From Saccharicrinis sp963667815 (GTDB taxonomy: Bacteria; Bacteroidota; Bacteroidia; Bacteroidales; Marinilabiliaceae), in the NCBI GenBank assembly GCA_963667815.1, contig OY764021.1: DNA of 64,000 nucleotides; one strand, given 5' to 3'. Positions 1 through 9,794 of the stretch are shown here, one piece after another (position 1 is the first letter of the stretch; the number at the start of each line of letters is the position of its first letter). The translations under genes and the position numbers were made by a program. A model generated the notes under the pieces. The model saw nothing but the letters and a program-made list of their open reading frames with translations. It had not been told where the DNA came from and ran no database searches.

Positions 1-1
1 C

Positions 2-1501
2 CTAGGTTATTTTACGGTATTTGCTGTTAATGCTGCTACTAACAATTATTGGGCTGAGGGTTTTAAAATGCTCGATACAGTTTCGGAATCAGATCCGGAT
101 GATAGTTGGTTTTTTGATTCAATGAACTCAGGAAAAAAGATCCTGACCAATTTTGATTATAATAAAAATCTTGATCAAACCGGATTGTTTATTAATGTGC
201 TTATCGGAGATCCCTCAAATCCATTAGGAGTTGCAGGTGTTGGGCTAAATCCTACTAAATTAGTGAAGCAATTAAATAATAAGAAGTATAGCGAAAATAG
301 CTATATGTGTATTATAGATGAACTGGGAACCATAAAAATTGCTCAACATGAGGATGATATTACTAAAACACTGAAGGATATTATTACAGAAGAAGCTAGT
401 GATTCTGTAATGTCAAAAGCATCTGGGTTGTTGAGTAATTATGATATTAATGGAGAAAGATGTGAGGTAGTTCACATGAGTGTTGGCGATACTGGGCATA
501 AAATTGTAATGATTGTACCAACTAATGAATTGGTTAGTTTGTTAAATCCAATCCGTACACTGACTATTGTTATAGGATTTATCATTTTGATAATTACATT
601 GATATGGGCATTCTTCATCTCTAATCGAATGTCAAAACCAATTATTACTCTTAATAAAATAGCCGCAGATTTGTCAGTAGGTAAATTGAATGTTGAGATT
701 CAGAATGATTTATTATCAAAAGGGGATGAGATAGGGCAGTTTGCCAATACATTTAAGCAGATGAAGGATCGTATTTCTGGTGTGATTTCTCAGGCATTGC
801 AAACAAGCAAATTAATTGAAACGGGTAGTTCAGAGTTAAATGAGTCGGCAAATGATCTATCAAGTCGTTCTATGCAACAAGCCAGCTCTTCAGAAGAAGT
901 TTCAGCTTCTATGGAAGAAATGGGTGCTAATATTAGTCAGAATGCGCAAAACTCAAGGCAATCTGAGCAAATTATGCATCAGGCTTTTGAAGATACTTAT
1001 GAAGGTAGCAAGATTATTGCTCAGGCTGTTGAAGCAATCAAAACCATATCAGAAAAAGTAACTATTATTGAAGATATTGCTTTTCAAACGAATATTTTAG
1101 CTTTAAATGCAGCAGTAGAAGCAGCAAGAGCGGGCGAGGAAGGTAAAGGCTTTGCAGTTGTTGCTGCTGAAGTGCGTAAATTGGCAGAGAGAAGTAAAGT
1201 ATCAGCTAATGAAATTAGTGAACAGGCTTTGTCAACTGTAAATGTTGCAGAAAGGGCAGGAGGTATTTTTACAAAATTAGTTCCGGATATTCAAAAAGCA
1301 TTTGAATTGGTAAAAGAAATATCAGCATCTTCCGAGGAGCAGAATGTAGGAGCTGAGCAGGTTAATAAAGCTATTTTAGAATTAGATTCTGTATCGCAAG
1401 GCAATGCTTCAGCAGCTGATCATATTTTAAATCTTACCAAGTCGTTTTCCGGGGAGGTTGAGAAATTAACTGAAGTAATTTCGTTTTTTGAAACAAAATA
1501 A
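2..1501 (+). CDS. Methyl-accepting chemotaxis protein, 5'-truncated by the window edge
   Basis: Chemoreceptor that senses a ligand outside the membrane and controls the CheA kinase. The reading frame is open from base 2, with coding-like residues before the first internal ATG at 68, so the gene starts upstream of the window. In order it shows a periplasmic dCACHE-like sensor part (WFFDSMNSGKK motif), a transmembrane helix (about residues 163-185 from the ATG at 68), a HAMP linker, and the MCP signalling hairpin tip with the conserved FQTNILALNAAVEAARAGE signature at about residues 342-360. No C-terminal CheB/CheR-tethering pentapeptide is evident. It is followed by a strong hairpin terminator. 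The family call is secure; the ligand is unknown. Confidence 0.93.
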   Translation, partial: LGYFTVFAVNAATNNYWAEGFKMLDTVSESDPDDSWFFDSMNSGKKILTNFDYNKNLDQTGLFINVLIGDPSNPLGVAGVGLNPTKLVKQLNNKKYSENSYMCIIDELGTIKIAQHEDDITKTLKDIITEEASDSVMSKASGLLSNYDINGERCEVVHMSVGDTGHKIVMIVPTNELVSLLNPIRTLTIVIGFIILIITLIWAFFISNRMSKPIITLNKIAADLSVGKLNVEIQNDLLSKGDEIGQFANTFKQMKDRISGVISQALQTSKLIETGSSELNESANDLSSRSMQQASSSEEVSASMEEMGANISQNAQNSRQSEQIMHQAFEDTYEGSKIIAQAVEAIKTISEKVTIIEDIAFQTNILALNAAVEAARAGEEGKGFAVVAAEVRKLAERSKVSANEISEQALSTVNVAERAGGIFTKLVPDIQKAFELVKEISASSEEQNVGAEQVNKAILELDSVSQGNASAADHILNLTKSFSGEVEKLTEVISFFETK

Positions 1502-1528
1502 AGAAAAAGGAGAACTGTTTATATAAGT

Positions 1529-1564
1529 CGGGGCTCAACTACAATTTTGTGTAGTTGAGCCCCG
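1529..1564. terminator. Bidirectional hairpin terminator
   Basis: A perfect 15-bp stem (CGGGGCTCAACTACA at 1529-1543 pairing with 1550-1564) with a 6-nt loop, followed by a T-rich stretch. It lies between the convergent chemoreceptor and fni genes and probably terminates both. Confidence 0.9.
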
Positions 1565-1590
1565 TTATTTTATTTACATAGGATACTTGA

Positions 1591-2577
1591 CTATTTAACT
1601 CTTAAAAAAGCTTCTGCAAGTTTCCATTTTTCAATCATTTCAGTTATAAATAAATCCAATTCGTCTTCACCTTTTAAGGCATATTCCAAAAACATAGAAC
1701 CCATACCTATTACCGATGGTATTTTACATATTTTATGTAAGTAAAAGGCATCTAAAACAGAACGAATTCCGCCTGAGATAATAATTTGCTTACAATTAAT
1801 ATCAGCTTCTTCATATATCTGATTCACCATTAATGTCATTTCATGTGCATCATGTCCAACATTAATAAAATCATCAAAAGCATGTATTGAATTCTTATTG
1901 CGCATTTTTTCCAGCTTGGTAAAATTGGTTCCTCCCCAGGCACCAAACTCAAAAGCAGCAATATTTAATTTTAAAACAGCCTTAATGCTTTCATAACCCA
2001 TACCTTGTCCTACTTCTTTTACAACTATGGGGGACTCAACCTTCTGTAATAATTCAGATAAGGTTTCAATAGGAGGGCGTTCTAATAAGTCTCCTTCAGG
2101 TTGGAAAGCTTCTTGTAAAGGATTTATATGTACAATGATTCCATCTGCATTAAGATCTGTCTTTATTTGTTCAATCTGTTCGATGGAATTTTCATTCAGC
2201 ATTTTTTCGATTTGAGCAATGCCAAAGTTTGCATACAAAGGTTGTTTGTTGCCTATGTAACTCCTTACATTAAAGTCATTAAAGTAGTTTTTATTTTTGA
2301 GTAATGATCTGCAAGAGCCCAGCCCCATACCTAAACCATATTTTCCTGCAGCAGAGGCCAATCTTTTATTGATGATGCCTGCCATCTCAGTGCCGCCTGT
2401 CATGGAAGATATCCAAAAAGGATAACTCATTTCTTTTCCTAAAAAAGGAAATGGCTTAAAAGAAAACTCAGAATGAGACGATAACATAGGTTCATAACTA
2501 AACCTGTTATCTTTTTCCAAATCTTTAACAGAAGCTTTAAACGCTAATTGTATATGGTCTTTTTTACGATCTTCCAT
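1591..2577 (-). CDS. fni: Type 2 isopentenyl-diphosphate delta-isomerase
   Basis: FMN-dependent enzyme interconverting isopentenyl and dimethylallyl diphosphate, the isoprenoid building blocks; cytosolic. The 328-residue length is typical. The sequence shows the N-terminal RKxDHIxLA motif, the SSMTGGT flavin-site motif near residue 58, the GLGSCR segment, the VVKEVGQG strand motif near residue 186, and the C-terminal SGGIRS and GMG phosphate/FMN loops of the TIM barrel. It is the last gene of a co-oriented minus-strand run, but a gap of about 175 bp separates it from the acyl-CoA dehydrogenase, so it may have its own promoter. HMG-CoA metabolism could link it to the upstream genes (inference). 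Confidence 0.92.
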   Translation of the reverse strand: MEDRKKDHIQLAFKASVKDLEKDNRFSYEPMLSSHSEFSFKPFPFLGKEMSYPFWISSMTGGTEMAGIINKRLASAAGKYGLGMGLGSCRSLLKNKNYFNDFNVRSYIGNKQPLYANFGIAQIEKMLNENSIEQIEQIKTDLNADGIIVHINPLQEAFQPEGDLLERPPIETLSELLQKVESPIVVKEVGQGMGYESIKAVLKLNIAAFEFGAWGGTNFTKLEKMRNKNSIHAFDDFINVGHDAHEMTLMVNQIYEEADINCKQIIISGGIRSVLDAFYLHKICKIPSVIGMGSMFLEYALKGEDELDLFITEMIEKWKLAEAFLRVK

Positions 2578-2753
2578 GTAGCAAAAAAAGAAAAGTTTGT
2601 TGAGAAATACAATGGCTTCTTCACCTTAAATAAATGAAATAACCATGAATATCTATATTTTAGAATATATACGGTGAAAAATGATTGAAATACAGAGAAA
2701 TGCCGATTGGTTAAAAAAATGCAATAACAAATCGGCATTATTCTATTGTGGTT

Positions 2754-3899
2754 TTAAATACCTAAATTTCTTGATATTACCATTTTAAGAATCTCGGTAG
2801 TTCCTTCTCCAATTCTTAATATTCTGTGATCTCTGTAAAAACGTTCAATATCATTGGACTTAAATAAGCCAGCACCTCCAAAAATTTGAATAGCCTCATC
2901 AGATACTTCTCCTGCAATTTCACTACAATATAACTTGGCCATAGCTGCTTCTTTACTGTACTCTATTTGATTATCCTTTAACCAACAAGCTTTATACAGC
3001 ATATTTCTGGCCAGCTCTATTTTTAAATCCATATCTGCTAACTTAAATTGTATGGCTTGAAATGAAGAGATAGACTTGCCAAATTGCTTTCTATTTTTGG
3101 CATATTCTAATGCCATTTCAAAAGCTCCCTGGGCTAATCCAAGCCCCATTGCAGCAATTGAAAGTCTGCCAGAATCTAATGTTTTAAGCATTTGAGATAG
3201 GCCTTTGTCTTTTTCTCCAATTATATCTTGATCCGAAACAAGGCACCTGTCTAACTTAATTTCTGCAGTATCAGAAGCCCGCCACATCATTTTTCCTAGA
3301 GTACGTTTTGATGAGAAGCCAGGAGTGTTTTTGTTTACCAGAAATGTAGTATAGGTTGGTTTATTATTTATAATTCCGGTTTTTGCTAGTACAGTAATAC
3401 CAGCCATTAATTCATTACTACCATTGGTAATGTATCTTTTATCTCCTGAAATTTCCCAACCTTCATCAGTCTTTGTAGCAACTGTATCAACACCTCTGGC
3501 ATCAGAACCTGCATTTTCTTCTGTTAAACCAAATGCCCACAATTTATTGCCGTTTAGTAAATCCGGAAGCAATTGTTTTTTTTGTTCCTCAGTTCCAAAG
3601 TTATAGATAGGTGCAACGCCAAGTGAGTTGTGAGCAGCCATTGTAACAGCTTGCGATCCATCAATGCGAGATAGTTCTTCAACTGCAATGATATAGGATA
3701 ATGTATCTAAACCTTGTCCACCATATTGTTTAGGAATATCAATACCATATAAACCTGCTTCTCCCATTTTTTGAGCCAACTCAACCGAAAAACTTTCACT
3801 TTCATCAAGTTCAGCTACCAGGGGTTTAATTACAGTTTCCGCAAATTGTCTTACTTTTTTTCTTAAAGATTCTTTTTCCTGATTATAAAATGGAGTCAT
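2754..3899 (-). CDS. Acyl-CoA dehydrogenase
   Basis: FAD-dependent alpha,beta-dehydrogenation of acyl-CoA, passing electrons to ETF. Length 381 is standard. Visible are the N-terminal helical domain, the ITNG/GLTEENAGSD substrate and FAD region (about residues 125-165), the RKQFGKSISSFQAIQ signature (about 268-285), the QIFGGAG motif, and the terminal RIGEGTTEIL motif. The glutamate in EGTTE is the usual catalytic base of short/medium-chain enzymes; classical isovaleryl-CoA dehydrogenases have glycine at this position and use a glutamate elsewhere. So although the neighbours suggest leucine degradation, substrate assignment to isovaleryl-CoA is not safe. It starts about 40 bp after the biotin carboxylase gene ends and probably shares its transcript. 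Confidence 0.93.
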   Translation of the reverse strand: MTPFYNQEKESLRKKVRQFAETVIKPLVAELDESESFSVELAQKMGEAGLYGIDIPKQYGGQGLDTLSYIIAVEELSRIDGSQAVTMAAHNSLGVAPIYNFGTEEQKKQLLPDLLNGNKLWAFGLTEENAGSDARGVDTVATKTDEGWEISGDKRYITNGSNELMAGITVLAKTGIINNKPTYTTFLVNKNTPGFSSKRTLGKMMWRASDTAEIKLDRCLVSDQDIIGEKDKGLSQMLKTLDSGRLSIAAMGLGLAQGAFEMALEYAKNRKQFGKSISSFQAIQFKLADMDLKIELARNMLYKACWLKDNQIEYSKEAAMAKLYCSEIAGEVSDEAIQIFGGAGLFKSNDIERFYRDHRILRIGEGTTEILKMVISRNLGI

Positions 3900-3938
3900 T
3901 GTTATTCAATTAATAGTTTTTTAATGTCTTTTATATTT

Positions 3939-5900
3939 CTATTCCGTTTCTAATAAAACCTGGTTTAAGCTAACATGGTCAGCAGTTTTCACATGTATTT
4001 TTTTTACTAAAGTATCTTTCCATGCCATTAAAATATTCTCTGTTTTCATGGCTTCTAATACAACCAATGGAGTGCCTTTTTTTATACTTTCTCCTTCTTT
4101 CACTAATACATCAACAATGTTTCCCGGAGTAGGTGCCAAAAGAGTGGTTTTATTATTGGTTTGTTCTTTAATTGATCTTTTATTTCTTCTGGGTTTATCC
4201 GAAATGGCAATTTTCCTACCTTCATGTTGTATATAGAAAAGTCGGTCATCAGCTTTCAGGTAATTTACTTTATACAGTATATTTTCTCTGCTAAAGCTTA
4301 GGTAATTAGGTTTAAACTCAATAATTCTTAATTCAGTAGGTGTATTGTTATCAACTTGAATAATAAATTTATCAGAAAATACCTGAAGTAGCGATATTTC
4401 TATGCTTTTATTTTCGATTATAAGATGATGATCCTGCTTATGTCTCCAATATCCGAACTTATTTTCTGATTGAATTTTATTTTTTATAATAATAAAAGCA
4501 GATGCAAATATCTTTAATTCAGATTCAGAAATACGATTATTATCTTTAAAATCGTGTTGGTTATTTGCTACAAATGAAGTGGAATATTCTCCTTTAAAGA
4601 ATTTTTGATGATTCAATATATACAGGATAATATCTTTATTTGTATCTATGCCAAAGAGCGTATATTCTTTTAAAAAGGATTTTAAAATGCTTATTGCTTC
4701 ATCTCTGTTTTTGCCCTTTGCAATCACTTTTTTTAACAGAGAGTCAAAATGGGTATGTATCTCTTCGAATTGACAAATACCATTATCTACTCTTATTTGC
4801 GGTATTTTAGGTATATGTAATCCCTTGATCGTTCCATGTGAAGGCATATAATTATTTTCAGGATCCTCAGCATATAATCTAACTTCTATTGCATGGCCAT
4901 TTACAGTTATATCTTTTTGCTTCAGATTTAGAGTTTGCCCCATTGAAATACGCAATTGTTGTTCTACAATATCAATTCCTGTAATTTCTTCGGTTACGGT
5001 ATGTTCAACCTGAATACGGGTGTTCATTTCCAGAAAATAATGTTGTTGATCAGGAGCTAAAATAAATTCTATAGTTCCAGCATTTGTATACCCAATGCTT
5101 TTTGTAATTGTCAGTGCATCATTTAAAATATTTGTTCTTATTTCTTCTGCCATATATGGAGCTGGCGCCTCTTCAATAATTTTTTGATGTCTGCGTTGTA
5201 TGGAACAATCTCTTTCGTACAGATGAATCAGGTTGCCATGCTCATCAGCCAAAACCTGAACTTCAATATGTCGGGGATTTTCAATGTATTGTTCAACATA
5301 AACTGAATCATTTCCAAAATATCTTAGTGCTTCATCGGATGCTTTTTTTATAGAGTCGTGCAAATCTTCAATTTTGTAAACCACTCGCATTCCTTTACCA
5401 CCGCCACCTGCGGCAGCTTTAATGATTAAAGGAAAATTCAGAGTGCTCGCCTCATTTATCATTGAATCAACACTACCGTTTAGTTTTTTTAATAATGGAA
5501 TGTTATTTTTTGAAGCTATTTTATTGGCTTCTTCCTTGTTGCCCATTTGTTTTATTACACGGGCTGATGGGCCAATAAATTGAATTGAATTTATTTCACA
5601 TAGTTGAGCAAAATCTCCATTCTCAGACAGAAAACCATATCCGGGATGAATGGCATCAGCAAAATATTCCTGAGCAATAGAAATGATCAAATCCTGGTTT
5701 AAATAGGTTTCTTGTAATGAACTACCGGGCATTAATACGCTGACATCTGCCTTTTTAACATGAAGCGCATTTTTTTCAAGATCAGTATAAATAGCAATAC
5801 ATTCAATACCCATTTTGTGCGCTGTTTTAATAATACGCACGGCAATCTCACCTCTGTTTGCTATTAGTATTCTATTAAATTGATGGTACATTTTTTTCAT
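3939..5900 (-). CDS. Acyl-CoA carboxylase alpha subunit (biotin carboxylase plus biotin carrier domain)
   Basis: ATP-dependent carboxylation of protein-bound biotin for an acyl-CoA carboxylase, here most likely 3-methylcrotonyl-CoA type. Order: biotin carboxylase N-domain (RILIANRGEIAVRI), ATP-grasp with the KAAAGGGGKGMR loop and EMNTRIQVEHTVTE motif, the biotin carboxylase C-domain, a poorly conserved middle region, and a C-terminal biotinyl domain with EAMKTEN (biotinylated Lys). About 653 residues, as in MCC alpha. I chose the ATG at 5900; upstream codons have little coding character. The 5' end overlaps the end of the enoyl-CoA hydratase gene by 26 bp, so translation is probably coupled. 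Acetyl- or propionyl-CoA carboxylase is the alternative. Confidence 0.9.
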   Translation of the reverse strand: MKKMYHQFNRILIANRGEIAVRIIKTAHKMGIECIAIYTDLEKNALHVKKADVSVLMPGSSLQETYLNQDLIISIAQEYFADAIHPGYGFLSENGDFAQLCEINSIQFIGPSARVIKQMGNKEEANKIASKNNIPLLKKLNGSVDSMINEASTLNFPLIIKAAAGGGGKGMRVVYKIEDLHDSIKKASDEALRYFGNDSVYVEQYIENPRHIEVQVLADEHGNLIHLYERDCSIQRRHQKIIEEAPAPYMAEEIRTNILNDALTITKSIGYTNAGTIEFILAPDQQHYFLEMNTRIQVEHTVTEEITGIDIVEQQLRISMGQTLNLKQKDITVNGHAIEVRLYAEDPENNYMPSHGTIKGLHIPKIPQIRVDNGICQFEEIHTHFDSLLKKVIAKGKNRDEAISILKSFLKEYTLFGIDTNKDIILYILNHQKFFKGEYSTSFVANNQHDFKDNNRISESELKIFASAFIIIKNKIQSENKFGYWRHKQDHHLIIENKSIEISLLQVFSDKFIIQVDNNTPTELRIIEFKPNYLSFSRENILYKVNYLKADDRLFYIQHEGRKIAISDKPRRNKRSIKEQTNNKTTLLAPTPGNIVDVLVKEGESIKKGTPLVVLEAMKTENILMAWKDTLVKKIHVKTADHVSLNQVLLETE

Positions 5901-6675
5901 TATTCCACTCAGGTTTTCTTTTTTGTAAAAAAGCATTAACTCCTTCTTGTCCCTCTTTTGATGTTCGTGCGCTGGCTATCATTCTGGCACAATAAAGTAA
6001 GGTTGTTTCATCTTCATTGTGTTCTTCCAGTTTTTGAATTAAGGCTTTTGTTTGTATTAGTGCATCCGGAGCACCTTTGGTTATGTTTTGGGCTATTTTA
6101 ATCGTTTCTTCTCTGATATTTCCATTTGTTGATATAAAATGAACCAAACCTTCATTTTGAGCTTCCTGCGCCGAAAAGGTTTCAGGCATTAAGAGTCTTT
6201 TTCGGGTATTGCTATTTCCCATCTTTTTAAGAATATAAGGAGAAATGGTTGCCGGAATAAGCCCTAGTTGAACCTCCGGAAAACCAAATCGTGAATTTTC
6301 CTCACATATCACAATATCACTACAAGCAATGATACCAATAGCACCACCGAACGCTGAATTCTGAACTTCACAAACAACAGGAGTGGGGAAGTTATATATG
6401 TATTGATACAGGGCATTAAATAGCTTTGCATCATGAATATTTTCAGTTTTGTTTTGTTTTATACCCTGTTGCATCCATTCCAAATCAGCACCCGAGCAAA
6501 AGTAATTTTCACTTCCATGAATGACCAATACTTTAAACGACCGGTTACTCATGTTATCTTTCAGAACCATCAGGATTTCTTGAATCATTTCTTTGTTTAA
6601 GGCATTCCTTTTTTCAGGTCTGTTTAGTTCTAAATATGCAATCTGATTTTTAATACTAAAATTGATCGTCTTCAT
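5875..6675 (-). CDS. Enoyl-CoA hydratase/isomerase family (methylglutaconyl-CoA hydratase candidate)
   Basis: Crotonase-fold enzyme of 266 residues. The oxyanion-hole motif SENYFCSGADLEWM lies at about residue 50-65 and the second one, NSAFGGAIG, around residue 105-115. The PEVQLGLIPATISPYI stretch resembles 3-methylglutaconyl-CoA hydratases, which carry out the step after 3-methylcrotonyl-CoA carboxylation. Position between the two carboxylase subunit genes, with overlap of the alpha subunit start, supports that role. No HMG-CoA lyase gene is visible in the window, so the pathway is incomplete here. The crotonase family is certain; the exact substrate is inferred from context. Confidence 0.88.
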   Translation of the reverse strand: MKTINFSIKNQIAYLELNRPEKRNALNKEMIQEILMVLKDNMSNRSFKVLVIHGSENYFCSGADLEWMQQGIKQNKTENIHDAKLFNALYQYIYNFPTPVVCEVQNSAFGGAIGIIACSDIVICEENSRFGFPEVQLGLIPATISPYILKKMGNSNTRKRLLMPETFSAQEAQNEGLVHFISTNGNIREETIKIAQNITKGAPDALIQTKALIQKLEEHNEDETTLLYCARMIASARTSKEGQEGVNAFLQKRKPEWNNEKNVPSI

Positions 6676-6780
6676 GCTGGTTTAGTGTTTTATTTTTGAT
6701 TTAGATAGATATATTGTATTTTAAAATAATGTTGAGTCAATAATAAAGATTGATGCAAGTATTTTGTTGAGCGATGTACT

Positions 6781-8367
6781 TTACATTCTGAAAACACCAT
6801 AATCACCCTTCTTGTTTGATTGATTTTGGGCTATACTTAATCCAATTGACAAAACCATTCTTGTATCGGCCGGATCAATTATACCATCATCCCAAAGCCT
6901 GCTTGTTGCATAATATGGTGAAGCTTCTTTGTTAAAATTATCCATAATGTTTTGTCTCATCTTTTCTAATTCTTCTTTAGGAGTTGTCTTTCCAATTTTA
7001 GCCTCCTGATCCTTTTTTATTGTGGTCAGTACATCTGCCGCTTGCTGTGGTCCCATTACCGATATACTTGCCGATGGCCATGAAAACAAAAGTCTTGGAT
7101 TAAAAGCACGGCCTCCCATAGCATAATTACCTGCGCCATAGCTACCTCCAATAATAATTGTGAAAAAGGGAACCCTGGTGTTTGCCAATGCATTTACCAT
7201 TTTGGCTCCATCTTTTGCAATTCCTTTCTGCTCATAATCTTTACCAACCATAAAACCGGTAATATTTTGGAGAAAGATCATAGGAATATTTCTTTTATCA
7301 CACAATTGAATAAAATGTGCTCCTTTTTGAGCTGATTCAGAAAACAAGATTCCATTGTTGGCTAAAATTCCTACTTTAAACCCATTGATCGATGCAAATC
7401 CTGTTACGAGTGTATTTCCATAATTGGCTTTAAATTCATCAAATTGCTCATCATCAATAATATGATGAATTAATTTTCGTACGTCTTTATTGTATTTACC
7501 AGCTTCAGGAATCTCTTTGTAAATTTCGTGATCAGCCTTTTTATGCATTATTTTTTTTACTCCAAGAGAATTTATCTTTTGAGGAGGTGCTAAATATTTG
7601 AAAATATTACGACAAATCTCAATAGCATGAAAATCATCATCTGCAAGATGGTCGGCCACACCAGACTGAGAAGTGTGCATATCACCACCACCCAATTCCT
7701 CTGCGCTAACTTCTTCTCCTGTAGCTGCTTTTACAAGAGGAGGTCCTCCCAGAAAAATGGTTCCTTGATTCTTTACGATAATGGTTTCGTCGCTCATAGC
7801 AGGAATATAGGCACCACCAGCAGTACATGAACCCATAACTATACTAATCTGAGGAATGCTTTGGGCAGATAATCGTGCCTGATTATAAAAAATTCGTCCA
7901 AAATCTCCTTTGTCAGGAAATACGTTGGCTTGTTCGGGTAAAAAGATACCTCCTGAGTCAACCAAATATATACATGCCAAATTATTTTCTAAAGCAATTT
8001 CTTGTGCTCGTAAATGTTTTTTTATGGTTTCTTTTACATAAGTACCGCCCTTAGTTGTGGCATCATTGGCAATAATCATGGTTTCTCTTCCGTGAACATA
8101 GCCAATTCCAGTAATTATTCCTGCAGAAGGAAAATTGTTGTTGTATTGGTTGTAGGCAGCAAGTTGAGATAATTCTAAAAAGGGACTTTGTTCATCCAAT
8201 AATAAATCAATTCGTTCATGGGTCAATAGTTTCCCCTTACTTTTATGAAGCGCTTTTTTATCTGTATTTTGATTTGAAATTTCCTCCAGTTTGATTTTGT
8301 ATTCACCTACTTGTGCAGGAAGTCCATGACTTTTATAAAACTCGAGTTTTTCCTCTATATTAATCAT
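6781..8367 (-). CDS. Acyl-CoA carboxylase beta subunit (carboxyltransferase)
   Basis: Transfers the carboxyl group from biotin to an acyl-CoA. About 528 residues with N- and C-terminal crotonase-like carboxyltransferase halves. Visible motifs are the SGGIFLPEQ segment, MGSCTAGGAYIPAMSDE (acyl-CoA binding), FLGGPPLVKAATGEE, and FGAGNYAMGGRAF-like residues in the C-half, which match 3-methylcrotonyl-CoA carboxylase beta (MccB/LiuB). The ATG at 8367 is preferred because the seven codons upstream are not family-like. First gene of the catabolic run; the gap to the hydratase is about 105 bp. Confidence 0.92.
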   Translation of the reverse strand: MINIEEKLEFYKSHGLPAQVGEYKIKLEEISNQNTDKKALHKSKGKLLTHERIDLLLDEQSPFLELSQLAAYNQYNNNFPSAGIITGIGYVHGRETMIIANDATTKGGTYVKETIKKHLRAQEIALENNLACIYLVDSGGIFLPEQANVFPDKGDFGRIFYNQARLSAQSIPQISIVMGSCTAGGAYIPAMSDETIIVKNQGTIFLGGPPLVKAATGEEVSAEELGGGDMHTSQSGVADHLADDDFHAIEICRNIFKYLAPPQKINSLGVKKIMHKKADHEIYKEIPEAGKYNKDVRKLIHHIIDDEQFDEFKANYGNTLVTGFASINGFKVGILANNGILFSESAQKGAHFIQLCDKRNIPMIFLQNITGFMVGKDYEQKGIAKDGAKMVNALANTRVPFFTIIIGGSYGAGNYAMGGRAFNPRLLFSWPSASISVMGPQQAADVLTTIKKDQEAKIGKTTPKEELEKMRQNIMDNFNKEASPYYATSRLWDDGIIDPADTRMVLSIGLSIAQNQSNKKGDYGVFRM

Positions 8368-8469
8368 ATTAGTATACTCTGATATCAATTACAAATTAGT
8401 AACCAACATTCAAGAATATTGTTTATTCGAATAGAGGGAGAATCACTTCTTTTTTCGTTAGTAATGTGC

Positions 8470-9612
8470 TTAAGGTTGCTTATTGTTAGGTTGCAATTGA
8501 GTAGTACAAAATTCTTTTGTAATAATCTTCAGATATTTAGAGGCATTAATGATAGAATCTGTTGTGTTTTTTGCAAACAATGATAAGGCAGAAACGAAAT
8601 GAATGTTTTTAGTCGAAAAATCATTTTCTGAAAGATCATTGATACCACAGAAGATAGCTACCTTTTGTTGGGTGGTGGATTTAATAATTCCAGATATTAC
8701 TTTTCCTGAAAGGGTTTGCTTGTCTAATTTTCCTTCTCCTGTAATAATCCAATCAGCATTGCTAATATGTTTATTGAATTGAGCAATTCCCATTATTAAA
8801 TCTATTCCGGATTTAAGTGTTGCATTTAAAAATAGAATGCACCCAGCACCTAAGCCACCTGCTGCTCCAGCACCAGATATTATTTGTAAGTCCTTGTTGA
8901 ACTCATTTTTTGCAATACAATTAAAGTTTTGTAATCCTTTATCCAACGCTTTTACCATTTTAGTATCTGCTCCCTTTTGTGGGGCATAAATATAAGCCGC
9001 GCCATTAAGTCCATACAGCGGATTATTTACATCGCAAGCTATTTCAAACTTTATTTCCTTAAGTTTTGGATTTATGTTTGAAGAATCAATAGAACTAATA
9101 TTGATCAAATCTTCTCCTGTGCCTTTTAATTCTTTACTGTTTGAGTCCATAATACGATATCCTAACGCTTTAGCCATACCAATTCCTGCATCGTTTGTTG
9201 CGCTACCACCAATGCCTAATATAATATGTTTAGCTCCTTGATTTATAGCGTCAAGGATTAATTCGCCAGTACCATAAGTGGATGTTTTTAAAGGATTGTA
9301 ATCATTTTTATTGAGTAGTTTTAAGCCTGATGCTTCCGCCATTTCAATAAATGCAAATTTATTACCTGGTGAATAGTAATATGATGCCAGAACTTTTCTG
9401 TTTAAGGGACCCTCAACTTCAACCTTTCTGATATAACCTTTTAAGTAATAATTGATTACTTCAACAGTACCATCACCGCCATCAGCAAGTGGTAATTTAA
9501 CGATATCTGTATTGTTACATATCTCAAGCAATTCATTTTCAACAATATTGCAGAATTCAATCCCTGATAATGAACCTTTAAATTTATCTGGAGCTATTAC
9601 TATTTTGGTCAT
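8470..9612 (-). CDS. Glycerate kinase
   Basis: Type II (GlxK/GarK family) glycerate kinase phosphorylating D-glycerate to 2- or 3-phosphoglycerate. About 380 residues. The start region TKIVIAPDKFKGSLSG is the family signature, followed by LPLADGGDGT, LGIGGSATNDAGIGMA (nucleotide/substrate loop) and GAGAAGGLGAG motifs. I chose the ATG at 9612 because it directly precedes the signature; an upstream in-frame ATG at 9639 would add nine non-conserved residues. It stands alone between the catabolic run and the divergent hydrolase gene. Confidence 0.93.
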   Translation of the reverse strand: MTKIVIAPDKFKGSLSGIEFCNIVENELLEICNNTDIVKLPLADGGDGTVEVINYYLKGYIRKVEVEGPLNRKVLASYYYSPGNKFAFIEMAEASGLKLLNKNDYNPLKTSTYGTGELILDAINQGAKHIILGIGGSATNDAGIGMAKALGYRIMDSNSKELKGTGEDLINISSIDSSNINPKLKEIKFEIACDVNNPLYGLNGAAYIYAPQKGADTKMVKALDKGLQNFNCIAKNEFNKDLQIISGAGAAGGLGAGCILFLNATLKSGIDLIMGIAQFNKHISNADWIITGEGKLDKQTLSGKVISGIIKSTTQQKVAIFCGINDLSENDFSTKNIHFVSALSLFAKNTTDSIINASKYLKIITKEFCTTQLQPNNKQP

Positions 9613-9794
9613 AATAATGGATCTATTTACATGCACCAATTTTAATTAACCTGTATAAGGTGTTGAAAATGGGCTTGTTGTATTGGGTTTAATATCTGTA
9701 ATCTAATGATTTATTAATTGTAAATATTGCATTTTTAAATCATATCAGACCTGTTTTTGTATCTTTGATTTGTAAATTATTAAAATAATACGAC

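Noticed and set aside
2544..2738. 64-codon minus-strand frame between fni and the acyl-CoA dehydrogenase
   Set aside because: Overlaps the fni start and has no family-like features; more likely leader or intergenic DNA.
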